A stretch of DNA of 64,000 bases from Mycobacterium lentiflavum (GCF_022374895.2 NZ_CP092423.2:1116001-1180000); one strand, 5' to 3'; counted from the first letter of the stretch, positions 43,923 to 54,007 are shown. Numbers and translations are program-made. The notes: generated from the letters alone by a model not told the origin.

Positions 43923-46415
43923 TTAACGGCGGAGCCGGATCCGCCACCACACGATGAGGGAGTAGAGCACCGACAGCGCGCCGAGCATTCCCATGTCGAG
44001 CAGCCACGCGCTTTCCGTGTGCGCCCAGTGGCTGTCCTTCGGGCCGATCGGCACCAACAGCCGCAGATTGACCGTGGCTGCCGACGCCGCGTAGCCCCAA
44101 CGTGACGGCATCAGCCAGGACAGCTGGTCGAGGAAGAGCCGGCCGGTTACCGGAATAAGGCCGCCGGCGAGTACCAGCTGCAGCATCAGCGACACCACCA
44201 GCAGCGGCATGATCTGTTCGTTGGAGCGCGCGATCGACGACAGCACCAGGCCGAGAATCGCCGAGGCCACACACGTCGCGGCGATCGTGACGAACAGCTC
44301 CAGGCCGGCATTACCCAACAGCACCGCCGGCTGTTTGGGCGCGCCCTTGCCGATCAGCACGATGCCGGTCGCGATCGCGGCCTGGATGATCGCGAACGCG
44401 CAGAACACGGTGATCTTGGCACCGAGGTAGGCCCCGGTGGACAGGCCCACGGCCTGCTCACGCTGGAAGATCGGGCGTTCGCCGATCAGATCGCGGATCG
44501 TCAGCGCCGTACCCATGAAGACGGCGGCGATCGACATCAGCGTCAGGATCTGGGCTGCCTCGTCGGGCGTCTCGCTGTTCGGGTCGCCGATGCCGAACCC
44601 GCTGTGGCCGGGAACGGTCAGCGAGAGCGCCCCCAGAATGAACGGCAATACCGCCAGGAACGCGAAGTAGGCGCGGTCGGAGATGATCAACCGGATCTGG
44701 CGCCGCGCGATCGTGGAGAACTGGCGCAGCATGTTGGTGCGCGACGGGGTGCCCAGATCGGCCGGTGTCTCGGCCCGGGTGGGCGGCGTGTGGTCCTGGC
44801 GTTCCAGGAATCGGCGGTTGGCCTCGTCGGGATCGGCGCCGACCTTCGCGAAGATCTGGGCCCAGTTGGTGGTGCCCATCGCGTCCCCGATCTCGCCGGG
44901 TGGGCCGAGGAACGCGATCTTGCCGCCGGGCGCCATCAGCAGCACCTGATCGCAGACGTCGAGATAGGTCAGCGAGTGCGTGACGACGAGCACGACGCGC
45001 CCGGCGTCGGCGAGCTGGCGCAGCATCGTCATGACCTGCAGATCCAGCGCCGGGTCCAGCCCCGAGGTCGGCTCGTCCAGGATCAGCAGCGACGGCCCGG
45101 TCAGCAGCTCGAGGGCAACCGACGCGCGTTTGCGCTGCCCGCCGGAGAGCTTGTCGACCCGGGTCTCGGCGTGCGCGGTCAGCCCCAGCTCCTCGAGGAC
45201 CTGCGCGACGACCTGGTCGCGGTCGGCCTTGCTGGTGTCGGGCGGCAGCCGCAGTTCGGCCGCATAACCGAGCGCCTGGTTGACCGTCAGCTGACGGTGC
45301 ACGACGTCGTCCTGGGGGACCATCCCGATCCTGCTGCGCAGCGAGGCGTAGGCGGTGTGGATGTTGTGGCCCTCGAAGGTGACCGCGCCCGCGGTCGGGG
45401 TGGTGTAGCCGGCGATCAGCCGCGACAGCGTCGACTTGCCGGCGCCGGAGCCGCCGATGATGGCCGTCAGCGTGCCGGGCCTGGCGGTCATCGTGATCTG
45501 CTGCAGCAGATCCTTACCGTTGATCGCGAAGCCGACGTCGTGCACCTCCAGGCCGCCGGTGCGGGTCGCCGCGTCCTGGCGCCGGGCCAGCAGGCCGGCG
45601 CTGAACACCAGGTCGACGTTGCCGATCGTGATCACGTCGCCCTCGGAAAGCAGGGCCTGCCCGACGCGTACCCCATTGACGAACGTCCCGTTGATGCTGT
45701 TCGCGTCGCGGATCTCGATGCCGGCTTGGGTCGGCTCCAGGAACGCGTGGTGGCGCGAGGCCAGCACGTCGTGGATGACGATGTCGTTGTCGAGTTCGCG
45801 ACCGATCCAGGCGGTGCCCCGGGCCGGCGCCTGCACACCCGATTCGGGTCCGACGACCTTCATCACCCTGGTCGGAAACTGCGACATGTCCGTACCCGTG
45901 GGTTTCGCCACCCGGGTCGCGTCATTCGGGACGGCCTGGGTCGTCACGGTGGGCCGCACGATCGGCACGGCTCTGGTGTGCACCGCGTCGGTGGGCGGGT
46001 CCACGTACGGCGTGTGCTGCGGCGGCACCGGCCGCGCACCCGGGTCCGGCGGCGGGATGGTCGGGACGGCTTGCGACGTGGGCGGCAGCACCCCGACGTT
46101 GCCCCGGTGGTGGCCGATCGAGAACGCGATCCGCGGGCCGTCGGGGGCGCCGAGGTTGACACCCTGGCCGTCACCGATGTCGAGCATCGGCACCCGCCGG
46201 CCGTCGACGAAGACGCCGCCCCGCGAATTGTTATCCAGCGCAACCCATCTGCCGTGATCGAAGCGCAGCAACAGGTGCGCGCGGGCAACCAGCGGATGCG
46301 CAACGCGGAGGTCGGCGCGCACGTCGCTGCCGACAATGACGTCGCTACCGGGGGCGAAACTCACCTCGGCTCGGTTGGACCGAACGGTCAGTACCGATTG
46401 CGCAGGGGCATTCAT
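43923..46415 (-). CDS. FHA-FHA-ABC transporter (Rv1747-like), downstream copy
   Basis: An 830-residue ABC exporter with regulatory FHA domains: FHA1 at residues 1-95, a linker, FHA2 at about 190-270, an ABC ATPase with Walker A GGSGAGKST, signature LSGGQRKRAS and Walker B LLILDEPTSGLD, then a six-helix ABC2 permease domain ending WWRIRLRR. FHA2 is intact (SRHH, NGTFVNG). FHA1 has lost the phosphothreonine-binding residues: GS for GR, ARAH for SRAH and GGVF for NGTF. Rv1747 in M. tuberculosis is phosphorylated by PknF and exports a cell-envelope glycolipid. The ATG lies 4 bp after the stop of the upstream paralogue, so both are one operon. Confidence 0.9.
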   Translation of the reverse strand: MNAPAQSVLTVRSNRAEVSFAPGSDVIVGSDVRADLRVAHPLVARAHLLLRFDHGRWVALDNNSRGGVFVDGRRVPMLDIGDGQGVNLGAPDGPRIAFSIGHHRGNVGVLPPTSQAVPTIPPPDPGARPVPPQHTPYVDPPTDAVHTRAVPIVRPTVTTQAVPNDATRVAKPTGTDMSQFPTRVMKVVGPESGVQAPARGTAWIGRELDNDIVIHDVLASRHHAFLEPTQAGIEIRDANSINGTFVNGVRVGQALLSEGDVITIGNVDLVFSAGLLARRQDAATRTGGLEVHDVGFAINGKDLLQQITMTARPGTLTAIIGGSGAGKSTLSRLIAGYTTPTAGAVTFEGHNIHTAYASLRSRIGMVPQDDVVHRQLTVNQALGYAAELRLPPDTSKADRDQVVAQVLEELGLTAHAETRVDKLSGGQRKRASVALELLTGPSLLILDEPTSGLDPALDLQVMTMLRQLADAGRVVLVVTHSLTYLDVCDQVLLMAPGGKIAFLGPPGEIGDAMGTTNWAQIFAKVGADPDEANRRFLERQDHTPPTRAETPADLGTPSRTNMLRQFSTIARRQIRLIISDRAYFAFLAVLPFILGALSLTVPGHSGFGIGDPNSETPDEAAQILTLMSIAAVFMGTALTIRDLIGERPIFQREQAVGLSTGAYLGAKITVFCAFAIIQAAIATGIVLIGKGAPKQPAVLLGNAGLELFVTIAATCVASAILGLVLSSIARSNEQIMPLLVVSLMLQLVLAGGLIPVTGRLFLDQLSWLMPSRWGYAASAATVNLRLLVPIGPKDSHWAHTESAWLLDMGMLGALSVLYSLIVWWRIRLRR

Positions 46416-46419
46416 CAGG

Positions 46420-49080
46420 TCAGCGCCGTTTCAGCCGGATCTTCCACCACACGATCGCGCTATAGCTTATGCACAGGACTCCGAGCATGGCCATATCGAA
46501 CAGCCATGCGCTCTTGGTGTGATTCCAGTGCTGGTCTTTCGGGTCGGTCGGGCCCGGTATCAGTCGGTGCGTGTCGATCGTCGACGCCGAGGCCGCGAAG
46601 CCCCACCGCGCGGGCGTGACCCACGACAACTGGTCGAGCACGGCCCGGTTGGTCACCCAGATCATGCCTCCGGAGAACACCAGCTGGCTCATGATCGACA
46701 CCACCAGCATCGGCATGATCTGGTCCTGGGACTGGGCCAGCGCCGACAGCGCCATGCCCAGCAGTGCCGCACCCACACACGTCGCCGCCACGGTGACGAA
46801 CAGTTCGAAGTTGACGTCGCCCAGAATCACGGCGTTGGAGATCGGCTTGCCCCACCCGATCACCGAAATGATCGTCGCGATCGCGGCCTGGACGATCGCG
46901 AACGTCGAGAACACCACGATTTTCGCGCCCATATAGGCGCCCGTCGAGAGGCCGACCGCCTGTTCTCGGCGGAAGATGGGTCGCTCGCCGATCAGGTCCC
47001 TGATCGTCAGCGCGGTCCCCATGAACACCGCACCGACGTTGAGCATCACCAGAATCTGGTCGGGCTGCGCGGGATTGTTACCCAGCGGATCGGACATTCC
47101 GTATCCGCTGTTGCCGCGCACGGTGAGGGTCAGAATGCCGATCAGGAACGGCAACAGCGCGAGGAACACCGTGTACCCGCGGTCGGAGATGACCAGCCGG
47201 ATCTGGCGGCGCGCGATCGTGGAGAACTGGCGAAACGCGTTGGCGTGCGGCGCTTCACCCAGATCGGCCGCCGGGCTATGTTCGGACGGCACCTGCGGCA
47301 GCTGATGCTGGTTTTCGGCCAGGAAGCGACGGTTGGCCTCGTCCGGGTCGGCGCCCACCTTGGCGAAGATGTCGGCCCAGTTGGTGGTGCCCATCGCCGC
47401 GCCGATCTGGCTGGGCGGACCGAGAAACGCCGTCTTGCCGCCGGGGGCCACCAGCAGCAGCTGATCGCAGACGTCGAGGTAGGACACCGAGTGGGTGACA
47501 ACCAGCACCACGCGGCCGGCGTCGGCCAGCTGACGCAGCATCATCATCACCTGACGGTCCAGCGCCGGATCCAGACCGGTGGTGGGTTCGTCGAGCAGCA
47601 GCAGCGACGGGCCGGTGAGCAATTCCAGGGCCACCGAGGCGCGCTTGCGCTGCCCGCCGGAGAGCTTGTCGACGCGGGTTTCGGCGTGCTTGGTCAGCTC
47701 GAGTTCCTCGAGCACCTGAGACACGACCTGTTCGCGGTCGGCCTTGCTGGTGTCCGGCGGCAGCCGCAGTTCGGCCGCGTAACCGAGCGCCTGATTGACC
47801 GTGAGCTGGCGGTGCACGACGTCGTCCTGCGGAACCATCCCGATCCTGCTGCGCAGCGACGCGTACTCCGTGTGGATGTTGTGGCCCTCGAAGGTCACCG
47901 TGCCGGAAGTCGGGCTGGTGTAGCCGGCGATCAGCCGCGACAGCGTCGTCTTGCCGGCGCCGGACCCGCCGATGATGGCCGTCAGGGTGCCGGGGCGAGC
48001 GGTGAGCGAGATGTGGTCCAGCAGCTGCTTTTTGCCCTGCTCGACGGTGTAGCAGACCGAGTTCACCTCGAGGCCGCCGGTGCGCGTCGCCGCTTCGGTG
48101 CGGCGTACCAGGGTGTCGCGGCTGAAGACGAGGTCGACGTTTCCGATCGTGACGACGTCGCCGTCGCTCAGCACCGCCGAGCCGACGCGGACGCCGTTGA
48201 CGAACGTCCCGTTGACGCTGTGCGCGTCGCGGATCTCGGTGCCGAGCGGCGTCTGGAGCAAGAACGCGTGATGGCGTGAGGCCAAGACGTCCTGGATGAC
48301 GATGTCGTTGTCGGTGGCGCGCCCGATCGTTTGCCCGCCGGTGGGCTTTTGCATCGCGCCCGACCGGGACGGCAGCAGCGCCTGGAACATCTTGGTCGCC
48401 AGATTCCCCACCTCCGGCGCCGCTTTGGCCTCGGCGACAACCGGTGCCATCTGCGTTCGGGGTGCGGCCGGCGGGGGCGGGCCGCCGGGCGCAGGCGGGC
48501 CACCCGGGGGATACGCGGGCGGTCGCCCCACCGACGTCGGATACACCGGTTGCCCCGGCGGCCCCGAGCGCTGGCCCGGCGGGCCGGGATGCGGACGCGG
48601 CGCGGCGCCCCCGCCCCAGGTCGTCTGGCGCCGGGGCGGCGGTCCCGGCGGAGCGGCAAGCGGTTGCCCCGACGCCTGTGACGAAGGCCACGCCGTTGCG
48701 GCGGCCCCGGCCGCGACCGCTATGCCCATCGACTCGGTACGCGGCGGCCGCCCGGCCATCCCTTGATGGCGCCCGACCTCGAACGTCAGCAGCGGGCCGT
48801 CCGGGTTTCCGATGTTGACGCTCTGCCCGTCGTGGATATCGACGACCGGCACCCGCCTGCCATTGGCGAAAGTGCCGTTGAGCGAACCGTTGTCGATCGC
48901 CAGCCACCGGCCCTGGTCGAAGCGCAGCAATAGATGGGCGCGCGAAATCAGGGGGTGCGTGATGCGCAAATCGGCCCGGAGATCGCGCCCCACCACCACG
49001 TCGTGACCCGCTGCGAAGGTGCGTTCCGACCCGTCATGCCGGACTGTCAACGTCGGCGGGGCAGGTGGATTCATCGCCAC
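46420..49080 (-). CDS. FHA-FHA-ABC transporter (Rv1747-like), upstream copy
   Basis: An 886-residue protein with the same order as its downstream neighbour: FHA1, a long Pro/Gly-rich linker (residues about 110-235), FHA2, ABC ATPase (GGSGAGKTT, LSGGQRKRAS, LLLLDEPTTGLD) and an ABC2 membrane domain ending WWKIRLKRR. Both FHA domains look functional here (GRDLRADL, SRAH, NGTF in FHA1; SRHH, NGTFVNG in FHA2). It is closest in size to Rv1747 (865 residues) and is probably controlled by Ser/Thr kinase phosphorylation of linker Thr residues. It starts at GTG 49080 or ATG 49074. The two copies likely arose by tandem duplication. Confidence 0.9.
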   Translation of the reverse strand: MAMNPPAPPTLTVRHDGSERTFAAGHDVVVGRDLRADLRITHPLISRAHLLLRFDQGRWLAIDNGSLNGTFANGRRVPVVDIHDGQSVNIGNPDGPLLTFEVGRHQGMAGRPPRTESMGIAVAAGAAATAWPSSQASGQPLAAPPGPPPRRQTTWGGGAAPRPHPGPPGQRSGPPGQPVYPTSVGRPPAYPPGGPPAPGGPPPPAAPRTQMAPVVAEAKAAPEVGNLATKMFQALLPSRSGAMQKPTGGQTIGRATDNDIVIQDVLASRHHAFLLQTPLGTEIRDAHSVNGTFVNGVRVGSAVLSDGDVVTIGNVDLVFSRDTLVRRTEAATRTGGLEVNSVCYTVEQGKKQLLDHISLTARPGTLTAIIGGSGAGKTTLSRLIAGYTSPTSGTVTFEGHNIHTEYASLRSRIGMVPQDDVVHRQLTVNQALGYAAELRLPPDTSKADREQVVSQVLEELELTKHAETRVDKLSGGQRKRASVALELLTGPSLLLLDEPTTGLDPALDRQVMMMLRQLADAGRVVLVVTHSVSYLDVCDQLLLVAPGGKTAFLGPPSQIGAAMGTTNWADIFAKVGADPDEANRRFLAENQHQLPQVPSEHSPAADLGEAPHANAFRQFSTIARRQIRLVISDRGYTVFLALLPFLIGILTLTVRGNSGYGMSDPLGNNPAQPDQILVMLNVGAVFMGTALTIRDLIGERPIFRREQAVGLSTGAYMGAKIVVFSTFAIVQAAIATIISVIGWGKPISNAVILGDVNFELFVTVAATCVGAALLGMALSALAQSQDQIMPMLVVSIMSQLVFSGGMIWVTNRAVLDQLSWVTPARWGFAASASTIDTHRLIPGPTDPKDQHWNHTKSAWLFDMAMLGVLCISYSAIVWWKIRLKRR

Positions 49081-49150
49081 AACTCTAGCTCGTGGACCTA
49101 TTTCGCCATTTGCACCGACGCGGCACGTCGGGCCGGCTGTGGTCGCGCAA

Positions 49151-50365
49151 TCAGCTGTTGTCGGGCGCTCCGGTGACGACGCAGCGGGTGCGCGTGTAGA
49201 TCGTCGGCATGCACCGATTGCAGTGCGTACACGCCGAATGGACGCTGTGCTGGGCGCCGTCGGCCACCAGTCGATTGATCAGGTCCGGCTCGGCCAGCAG
49301 CGCCCGGGCCATCGCGACGAATTCGAAACCCTCGGCCATCGCGAGGTCCATCGTCTCCCGGTTGGTGATGCCGCCAAGCAGGATCAGCGGCATCTTGAGT
49401 TCGGCCCGGAACAGCTTGGCGTCGCGCAGCAGATACGCCTCGCGGTAAGGGTATTCGCGCAAGAACTTCGTACCCGTCATGCGCATACCCCAGCGCAGCG
49501 GCGGCTTGAAGGCACCGGCGAACTCCTTGATCGGCGCGTCACCGCGGAACAGATACATCGGGTTGACCAGCGAGCTGCCCGCGGTCAGTTCGATCGCGTC
49601 CAGGCCACCGTCTTCTTCCAGCCATTTGGCGGTGATCAGCGACTCGTCGGTGGTGATGGCGCCGCGCACGCCGTCAGCCATGTTGAGCTTGGCCGTGACC
49701 GCGATCGGCGTTCCTTCGTCGTCCACGGCGCGGCGAACGGCCATCACAATGCCGCGCGCGACCTTGGCCCGGTTCTCCAGTGAGCCACCGAATTCGTCGT
49801 CGCGACGGTTGATCAACGGCGACAGGAATGAACTCGCCAAATAGTTGTGGCCCAAATGAATTTCGACCGCGTCGAAGCCGGCCTCCATTGCGAACCGGGC
49901 CGCGTTGGCGTGGGCTTCGATGACGTCCTTGATGTCGTCGCGGGTGGCCTTGCGGGCGAAGCGCATTCCGATCGGGTTGAAGAACCGCACCGGCGCCAGC
50001 GCCTTGGCCTGGTTGGACTTGGCGTTGGCCACCGGACCGGCGTGACCGATTTGCGCGCTGATCGCCGCGCCCTCGGCGTGGATCGCGTCGGTGAGCTTGC
50101 GCAGCCCCGGCACCGCCTCGGGGCGCATCCAGAGCCCGTTGCCCTCGGTGCGGCCGCCCTGGGAGACGGCGCAGTAGGCGACGGTCGTCATGCCGACCCC
50201 GCCGGCGGCCGGCGCGCGGTGGTACTCGATCAGGTCGTCGCTCACCAGAGCGCCGGGAGTGCGTGCTTCGAACGTCGCGGACTTGATGGTCCGGTTGCGC
50301 AGCGTGATGGGACCAAGCGTTGCTGGGCTGAAAACGTCGGGGGGAGTGGGCTGGTCAGAGGGCAT
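49151..50365 (-). CDS. NADH:flavin oxidoreductase, Old Yellow Enzyme family
   Basis: A 404-residue TIM-barrel flavoprotein, homologous to Rv3359. It starts [20 protein letters not shown]. The substrate-binding pair lies in [20 protein letters not shown], the barrel loop motif is [13 protein letters not shown] and the FMN-phosphate loop is [14 protein letters not shown]-terminal Cys cluster, [17 protein letters not shown], resembles the iron-sulfur motif of 2,4-dienoyl-CoA reductase-type members but has shorter spacing (2-2-9). It lacks the extra FAD/NAD domain of those enzymes. It should reduce enones or enoates. It is divergent from folD. Confidence 0.87.
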   Translation of the reverse strand: MPSDQPTPPDVFSPATLGPITLRNRTIKSATFEARTPGALVSDDLIEYHRAPAAGGVGMTTVAYCAVSQGGRTEGNGLWMRPEAVPGLRKLTDAIHAEGAAISAQIGHAGPVANAKSNQAKALAPVRFFNPIGMRFARKATRDDIKDVIEAHANAARFAMEAGFDAVEIHLGHNYLASSFLSPLINRRDDEFGGSLENRAKVARGIVMAVRRAVDDEGTPIAVTAKLNMADGVRGAITTDESLITAKWLEEDGGLDAIELTAGSSLVNPMYLFRGDAPIKEFAGAFKPPLRWGMRMTGTKFLREYPYREAYLLRDAKLFRAELKMPLILLGGITNRETMDLAMAEGFEFVAMARALLAEPDLINRLVADGAQHSVHSACTHCNRCMPTIYTRTRCVVTGAPDNS

Positions 50366-50404
50366 ATCAGGAGACTAGACCTCCGACATGGAAGACTGTG
50401 CGGC

Positions 50405-51253
50405 GTGGGCGCAATCACACTGGACGGCAAGGCCACCCGCGACGAGATCTTCGTCGACCTCAAGGAACGAGTTGCGGCACTCACCGCGGCGGGGCGCACG
50501 CCGGGGCTGGCCACGATCCTGGTCGGCGACGACCCGGGCTCTCAGGCCTACGTCCGCGGCAAGCATGCCGACTGCGCGAAGGTGGGCATCACCTCGATCC
50601 GTCGCGACCTGCCCGCCGACATCTCCACGGCCACGCTGAACGACACGATCGACGAGCTGAACGCCAACCCCGAGTGCACCGGCTACATCGTCCAGTTGCC
50701 ACTGCCGCGGGGCCAGTTGGACGAGAACGCGGCGCTCGAGCGCATCGATCCCGCCAAGGACGCCGACGGCCTGCACCCGACGAACCTGGGCCGGCTGGTG
50801 CTCAACAACCCGGCCCCGCTACCGTGCACCCCGCGGGGCATCGTGCACCTGCTGCGCCGCTACGACGTCGAGATCGCCGGTGCGCACGTGGTCGTCATCG
50901 GCCGCGGCGTCACGGTCGGCCGGCCGCTGGGCCTGCTGTTGACGCGGCGCTCGGAGAACGCGACGGTGACGTTGTGCCACACCGGAACTCGTGACCTACC
51001 GTCGTTGACGAAGCAGGCCGACATCATCGTCGCGGCCGTCGGCGTGCCGCACTTGGTGACCGCCGACATGGTTCGCCCGGGCGCCGCGGTGCTCGACGTC
51101 GGCGTCAGCCGGGTGGACGACAAGCTCACCGGCGACGTGCATTCCGACGTGTGGGACGTCGCCGGTCACGTGTCGCCGAACCCGGGCGGCATCGGCCCGC
51201 TGACCCGGGCGTTCTTACTGACGAACGTGGTCGAACTGGCCGAGCGGCAATGA
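50405..51253 (+). CDS. folD: Methylenetetrahydrofolate dehydrogenase/cyclohydrolase
   Basis: A 282-residue bifunctional folate enzyme, against 281 in M. tuberculosis. Motifs: [20 protein letters not shown] with the catalytic Lys, [19 protein letters not shown], the Rossmann segment [14 protein letters not shown] and the C-terminal [16 protein letters not shown]. It interconverts methylene-, methenyl- and formyl-tetrahydrofolate. GTG 50405 gives the conserved [14 protein letters not shown] opening. The open frame extends far upstream, but only as a shadow of the OYE gene. It overlaps the DUF3017 gene by 4 bp. Confidence 0.96.
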   Translation: MGAITLDGKATRDEIFVDLKERVAALTAAGRTPGLATILVGDDPGSQAYVRGKHADCAKVGITSIRRDLPADISTATLNDTIDELNANPECTGYIVQLPLPRGQLDENAALERIDPAKDADGLHPTNLGRLVLNNPAPLPCTPRGIVHLLRRYDVEIAGAHVVVIGRGVTVGRPLGLLLTRRSENATVTLCHTGTRDLPSLTKQADIIVAAVGVPHLVTADMVRPGAAVLDVGVSRVDDKLTGDVHSDVWDVAGHVSPNPGGIGPLTRAFLLTNVVELAERQ

Positions 51254-51534
51254 AGTTGGCGAAGACCGCGGCCAAAGCCCAGTGGCCGATCCTGCTGGTT
51301 GGGCTGATCTTCGTGACGGCATTCACGTTGGTGGGCGCCAACTTCTGGCGTCGCGGTTCGCTGCTGATCGGCATCGCCGTCGGGGTCGCCGCGATATTGC
51401 GTTTGGTGTTATCCGATGATCGCGCCGGCCTTTTGGTGGTGCGTAGCAAGGGCGTCGACTTCATGACGACCGCGACGGTCGGGGCCGCGATGGTCTATAT
51501 CGCCTGGACCATCGATCCGCTCGGTACCGGCTAG
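51250..51534 (+). CDS. DUF3017 small membrane protein
   Basis: A 94-residue protein with three hydrophobic segments ([35 protein letters not shown] and [17 protein letters not shown]) separated by short charged loops ([11 protein letters not shown]). It is the DUF3017 family protein that follows folD in many actinobacteria (Rv3355c in M. tuberculosis). Function is unknown. Its ATG overlaps the folD stop. Its end overlaps the convergent DUF732 gene by 4 bp. Confidence 0.9.
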   Translation: MKLAKTAAKAQWPILLVGLIFVTAFTLVGANFWRRGSLLIGIAVGVAAILRLVLSDDRAGLLVVRSKGVDFMTTATVGAAMVYIAWTIDPLGTG

Positions 51535-52088
51535 ATCCCCGGGCCCGTTATCTGGGGCAGGTTGGGCACCGCGCCGCCTGGCATGTTGGGCATCACGCCG
51601 GGCATGTTCGGCATCACGCCCGGCACGTTGGGCATGCCACCGGGCATCGTGGCGCCCGGCATGTTGGGCAGGCCGCCGGGCATGTTGGCGCCCGGCATGT
51701 TAGGCATAGTGCCGCTGGCCAAGTTCGCCATCGCCTGCGGGCAATAGGACTGAATCGCGATCGTGGTGAACATCTGAGCCATCGCCGGCGACATGCCCTG
51801 GCGTCTGACGCTGGTAACGGCGCCGGCGAAGCTGCCGCCGGGCTGGGCCAGCATTGGGCAGATGGATTCGCCCACGGCCATCGCGTTTCCGGGCTGGCCG
51901 AAGTCGACGCCGGCGTGGTTCAGCGCGTCGATGAAGCTATCGTCGGCGTTCGCGTCCGCCTCGGCCGGCGGCGAACCAAACGCCGCGGCGACGGCGAGTA
52001 GCCCGGCCACCGCGGTCAGCACGCGAAGCGGCAGGGGTTGCTGACGGAACATCCAGACCCAACCATGCGCAGCTGCAACTGCTTTCAT
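51531..52088 (-). CDS. Secreted DUF732 protein with MPG/PN repeat tail
   Basis: A 185-residue exported protein. A signal peptide occupies the first ~45 residues (hydrophobic stretch VLTAVAGLLAVAAAFGS, cleavage near AEA-DAN). The DUF732 domain at about 46-120 has its two Cys (ESICPML and QSYCPQAM). A tail of about 65 residues is built from repeated MPG, LPN and MPN units. It is related to Rv3354, which is about 129 residues, so the repeat tail is the extra part. ATG 52088 was preferred to 52136 because it opens the signal peptide. Confidence 0.83.
   Translation of the reverse strand: MKAVAAAHGWVWMFRQQPLPLRVLTAVAGLLAVAAAFGSPPAEADANADDSFIDALNHAGVDFGQPGNAMAVGESICPMLAQPGGSFAGAVTSVRRQGMSPAMAQMFTTIAIQSYCPQAMANLASGTMPNMPGANMPGGLPNMPGATMPGGMPNVPGVMPNMPGVMPNMPGGAVPNLPQITGPGI
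51561..51710 (-). repeat. Degenerate tandem repeats encoding the MPG/PN tail
   Basis: GGCATGTTGGGC and GGCATCACGCC type units recur about ten times on the plus strand. They encode the Met-Pro-Gly and Pro-Asn repeats of the DUF732 protein. They keep frame and look prone to slippage. Confidence 0.75.
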
Positions 52089-52358
52089 GACAGCTTCCCC
52101 ATCTGTCGCGGAGTGCTCGGAAGGCACTCGAATCACTCTGGAAAGACTGATCTATGGCCGTCACGTTTATGACACGGGGAGGTCAAGGTTTGCACACTAT
52201 GCGTTTTGTGAGCGCGATGCTTCCGAGACATCGGTTATCGCGCGGAAAGCGTTACAGGCGAAGGCGGATCGCGTCCCGCCCAATCGAAGCCACACTGTGA
52301 TCCGACATATGCGCCGACATCGTGCTCTTCAGTGAGAAATGGTTAAGAATTCGGCATC

Positions 52359-53801
52359 ATGGATCGTGGCATTTCGCGCCAGACGTTTCTCCGCGGCGCC
52401 GTTTCAATGTTGGCGACCGGCGCGGTGCTCGGGACCACGCGGGCCGCCGCCGACCCCGGCGCCGCCGTCGCGAGTTGGAACGGCTTGGCCTCCACCATCG
52501 GCGGCAGCGTCGTGCTGCCCGCCAACGGCGCCCAATTCGCTTCGAGCAAGCAGGTTTTCAACTCGTTCTACAACAATTCCAGCCCCGCGGCGATCGTCGC
52601 GGTGTCCTCGCAAGCCGACGTCCAGAAGGCGGTCGCCTTCGCGGCGGCTAACAAGCTCAAGGTCGCACCGCGCGGCGGCGGGCATTCCTACATCGGGGCA
52701 TCGAGCGCCAACGGCGCGATGGTGCTCGACTTACGCGGCCTGCCGGGTGGTGCGAACCTCGACGGCGGCAACGTCACGGTGACTCCGGCGACAAATCTGT
52801 GGGCGGTACACCAGGCCTGCGCCGGTGCCGGCCGCGGGGTGCCGACCGGCAGTTGTCCCACCGTCGGTGTCGCGGGGTTGACGCTCGGTGGGGGGATCGG
52901 CGCCGATTCGCGGCATGCCGGCCTGGCCTGCGACGCGCTGCAGTCGGCCACCGTGGTGCTTCCCAGCGGCGACGTGGTCACCGCCTCCGCCAACGATCAT
53001 CCGGACCTGTTCTGGGCACTTCGCGGTGGCGGCGGGGGCAACATCGGGGTGACGACGTCGATGACGTTCGCGACCTTCCCGACCGGCGACACCGACGTGA
53101 TTCGGCTGGAGTTCGCCCCTTCGTCGGCGGTCCAGGTACTCGTCGGCTGGCAGAACTGGTTGAACGGTGCCGACCGAAACGCCTGGGCCATGGTCGATCT
53201 CGCGATCGGCGCGGTCCAGCCCGACTGCCATATCCTGGCGACCTGCCCTGCCGGCGGAGCGCCCGGGGTGATCGACGCGATCAAGGCCGCGGTCGGTTTG
53301 CAGCCCGTTACGGTGACCAACAAGACGATGAACCGAATGGACCTCGTGACGTATCTGGCCGGTGGCAGCTCGACCTCGCCGCCACGGGGTTTCGTAGCCG
53401 GATCCGATGTGATCACCACCGTGAATTCTGCTGCGGCCCATGCCATTGCGGCCGCGATCGGGCAGTGGCCCGCAGCGGGCGGAAAGGCGTCGCTGCTGGT
53501 GGATCCGCTCGGTGGTGCCATCGCCGACGTCGCCGCCGGGGATTCGGCGTTTCCGTGGCGTAAGCAGTCCGCGGTGCTGCAGTGGTACGTCGAACCTGCC
53601 GCCAACCAGGTCGCGGCCGCGACGCAGTGGCTGAGTTCAGCGCACCAAGCGGTCCAACAATTTTCGGTCGGTGGTTACGTCAACTACTTAGAGCCCAACA
53701 GTCCGGCGTCGCGCTACTTCGGCTCGAATCTGTCGCAACTGACCTCCGTGCGCCAGAAGTACGATCCCAACCAGATCATGTACTCCGGCCTTAAATTCTG
53801 A
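52359..53801 (+). CDS. FAD-linked oxidase, berberine-bridge type, with Tat signal
   Basis: A 480-residue oxidoreductase. The N-terminus SRQTFLRGA plus a hydrophobic stretch is a twin-arginine-like signal, though only one Arg of the pair is placed as usual, so export is probable. The FAD_binding_4 domain has PRGGGHSY with His109 and GSCPTVGVAG with Cys166, the two residues that bind FAD bicovalently. The BBE domain at the end reads NYLEPN and then KYDPNQIM. It probably oxidises a sugar, alcohol or alkaloid-like substrate with oxygen or another acceptor; the substrate is unknown. It is preceded by 270 bp in which I see no gene. Confidence 0.87.
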   Translation: MDRGISRQTFLRGAVSMLATGAVLGTTRAAADPGAAVASWNGLASTIGGSVVLPANGAQFASSKQVFNSFYNNSSPAAIVAVSSQADVQKAVAFAAANKLKVAPRGGGHSYIGASSANGAMVLDLRGLPGGANLDGGNVTVTPATNLWAVHQACAGAGRGVPTGSCPTVGVAGLTLGGGIGADSRHAGLACDALQSATVVLPSGDVVTASANDHPDLFWALRGGGGGNIGVTTSMTFATFPTGDTDVIRLEFAPSSAVQVLVGWQNWLNGADRNAWAMVDLAIGAVQPDCHILATCPAGGAPGVIDAIKAAVGLQPVTVTNKTMNRMDLVTYLAGGSSTSPPRGFVAGSDVITTVNSAAAHAIAAAIGQWPAAGGKASLLVDPLGGAIADVAAGDSAFPWRKQSAVLQWYVEPAANQVAAATQWLSSAHQAVQQFSVGGYVNYLEPNSPASRYFGSNLSQLTSVRQKYDPNQIMYSGLKF

Positions 53802-53810
53802 GGGCGCACG

Positions 53811-54007
53811 GCCCGCCTCCGAGCGACAATGCTGCCGACTGGGGCCTGCGAAACCTCGTGTGTCACTTTGGTTTCTGCTCAAGGGTTTTTGGCCACGGCT
53901 GGCGGCGGGCGCCGGTGTTCTGGGCCCATGCGACTGTTCGCCCGCCTCCGAGCGACAATCGCCGTGTGTGCGCACTGGTGAATTCTCTTGCGCCACTGTG
54001 GTTTCTG
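53811..54007. repeat. Imperfect ~67-bp direct repeat before the second 13E12 gene
   Basis: The 20-bp block GCCCGCCTCCGAGCGACAAT occurs at 53811-53830 and 53940-53959. In both copies CACTKTGGTTTCTG follows about 34 bp later (53864-53877 and 53994-54007), so the repeat unit is about 67 bp. The second copy ends about 50 bp before the 13E12 start. Confidence 0.85.

Noticed and set aside
46336..48279. 647-codon plus-strand ORF opposite the FHA-ABC genes
   Set aside because: Shadow frame, with His/Asp/Arg-rich low-complexity translation. It spans the junction of two real genes.
49847..50404. 186-codon N-terminal extension of FolD
   Set aside because: It is the antisense shadow of the OYE gene. 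GTG 50405 matches the family start.
52089..52358. Small gene in the 270-bp gap before the FAD oxidase
   Set aside because: There are short open frames only, without ribosome sites or recognisable product.
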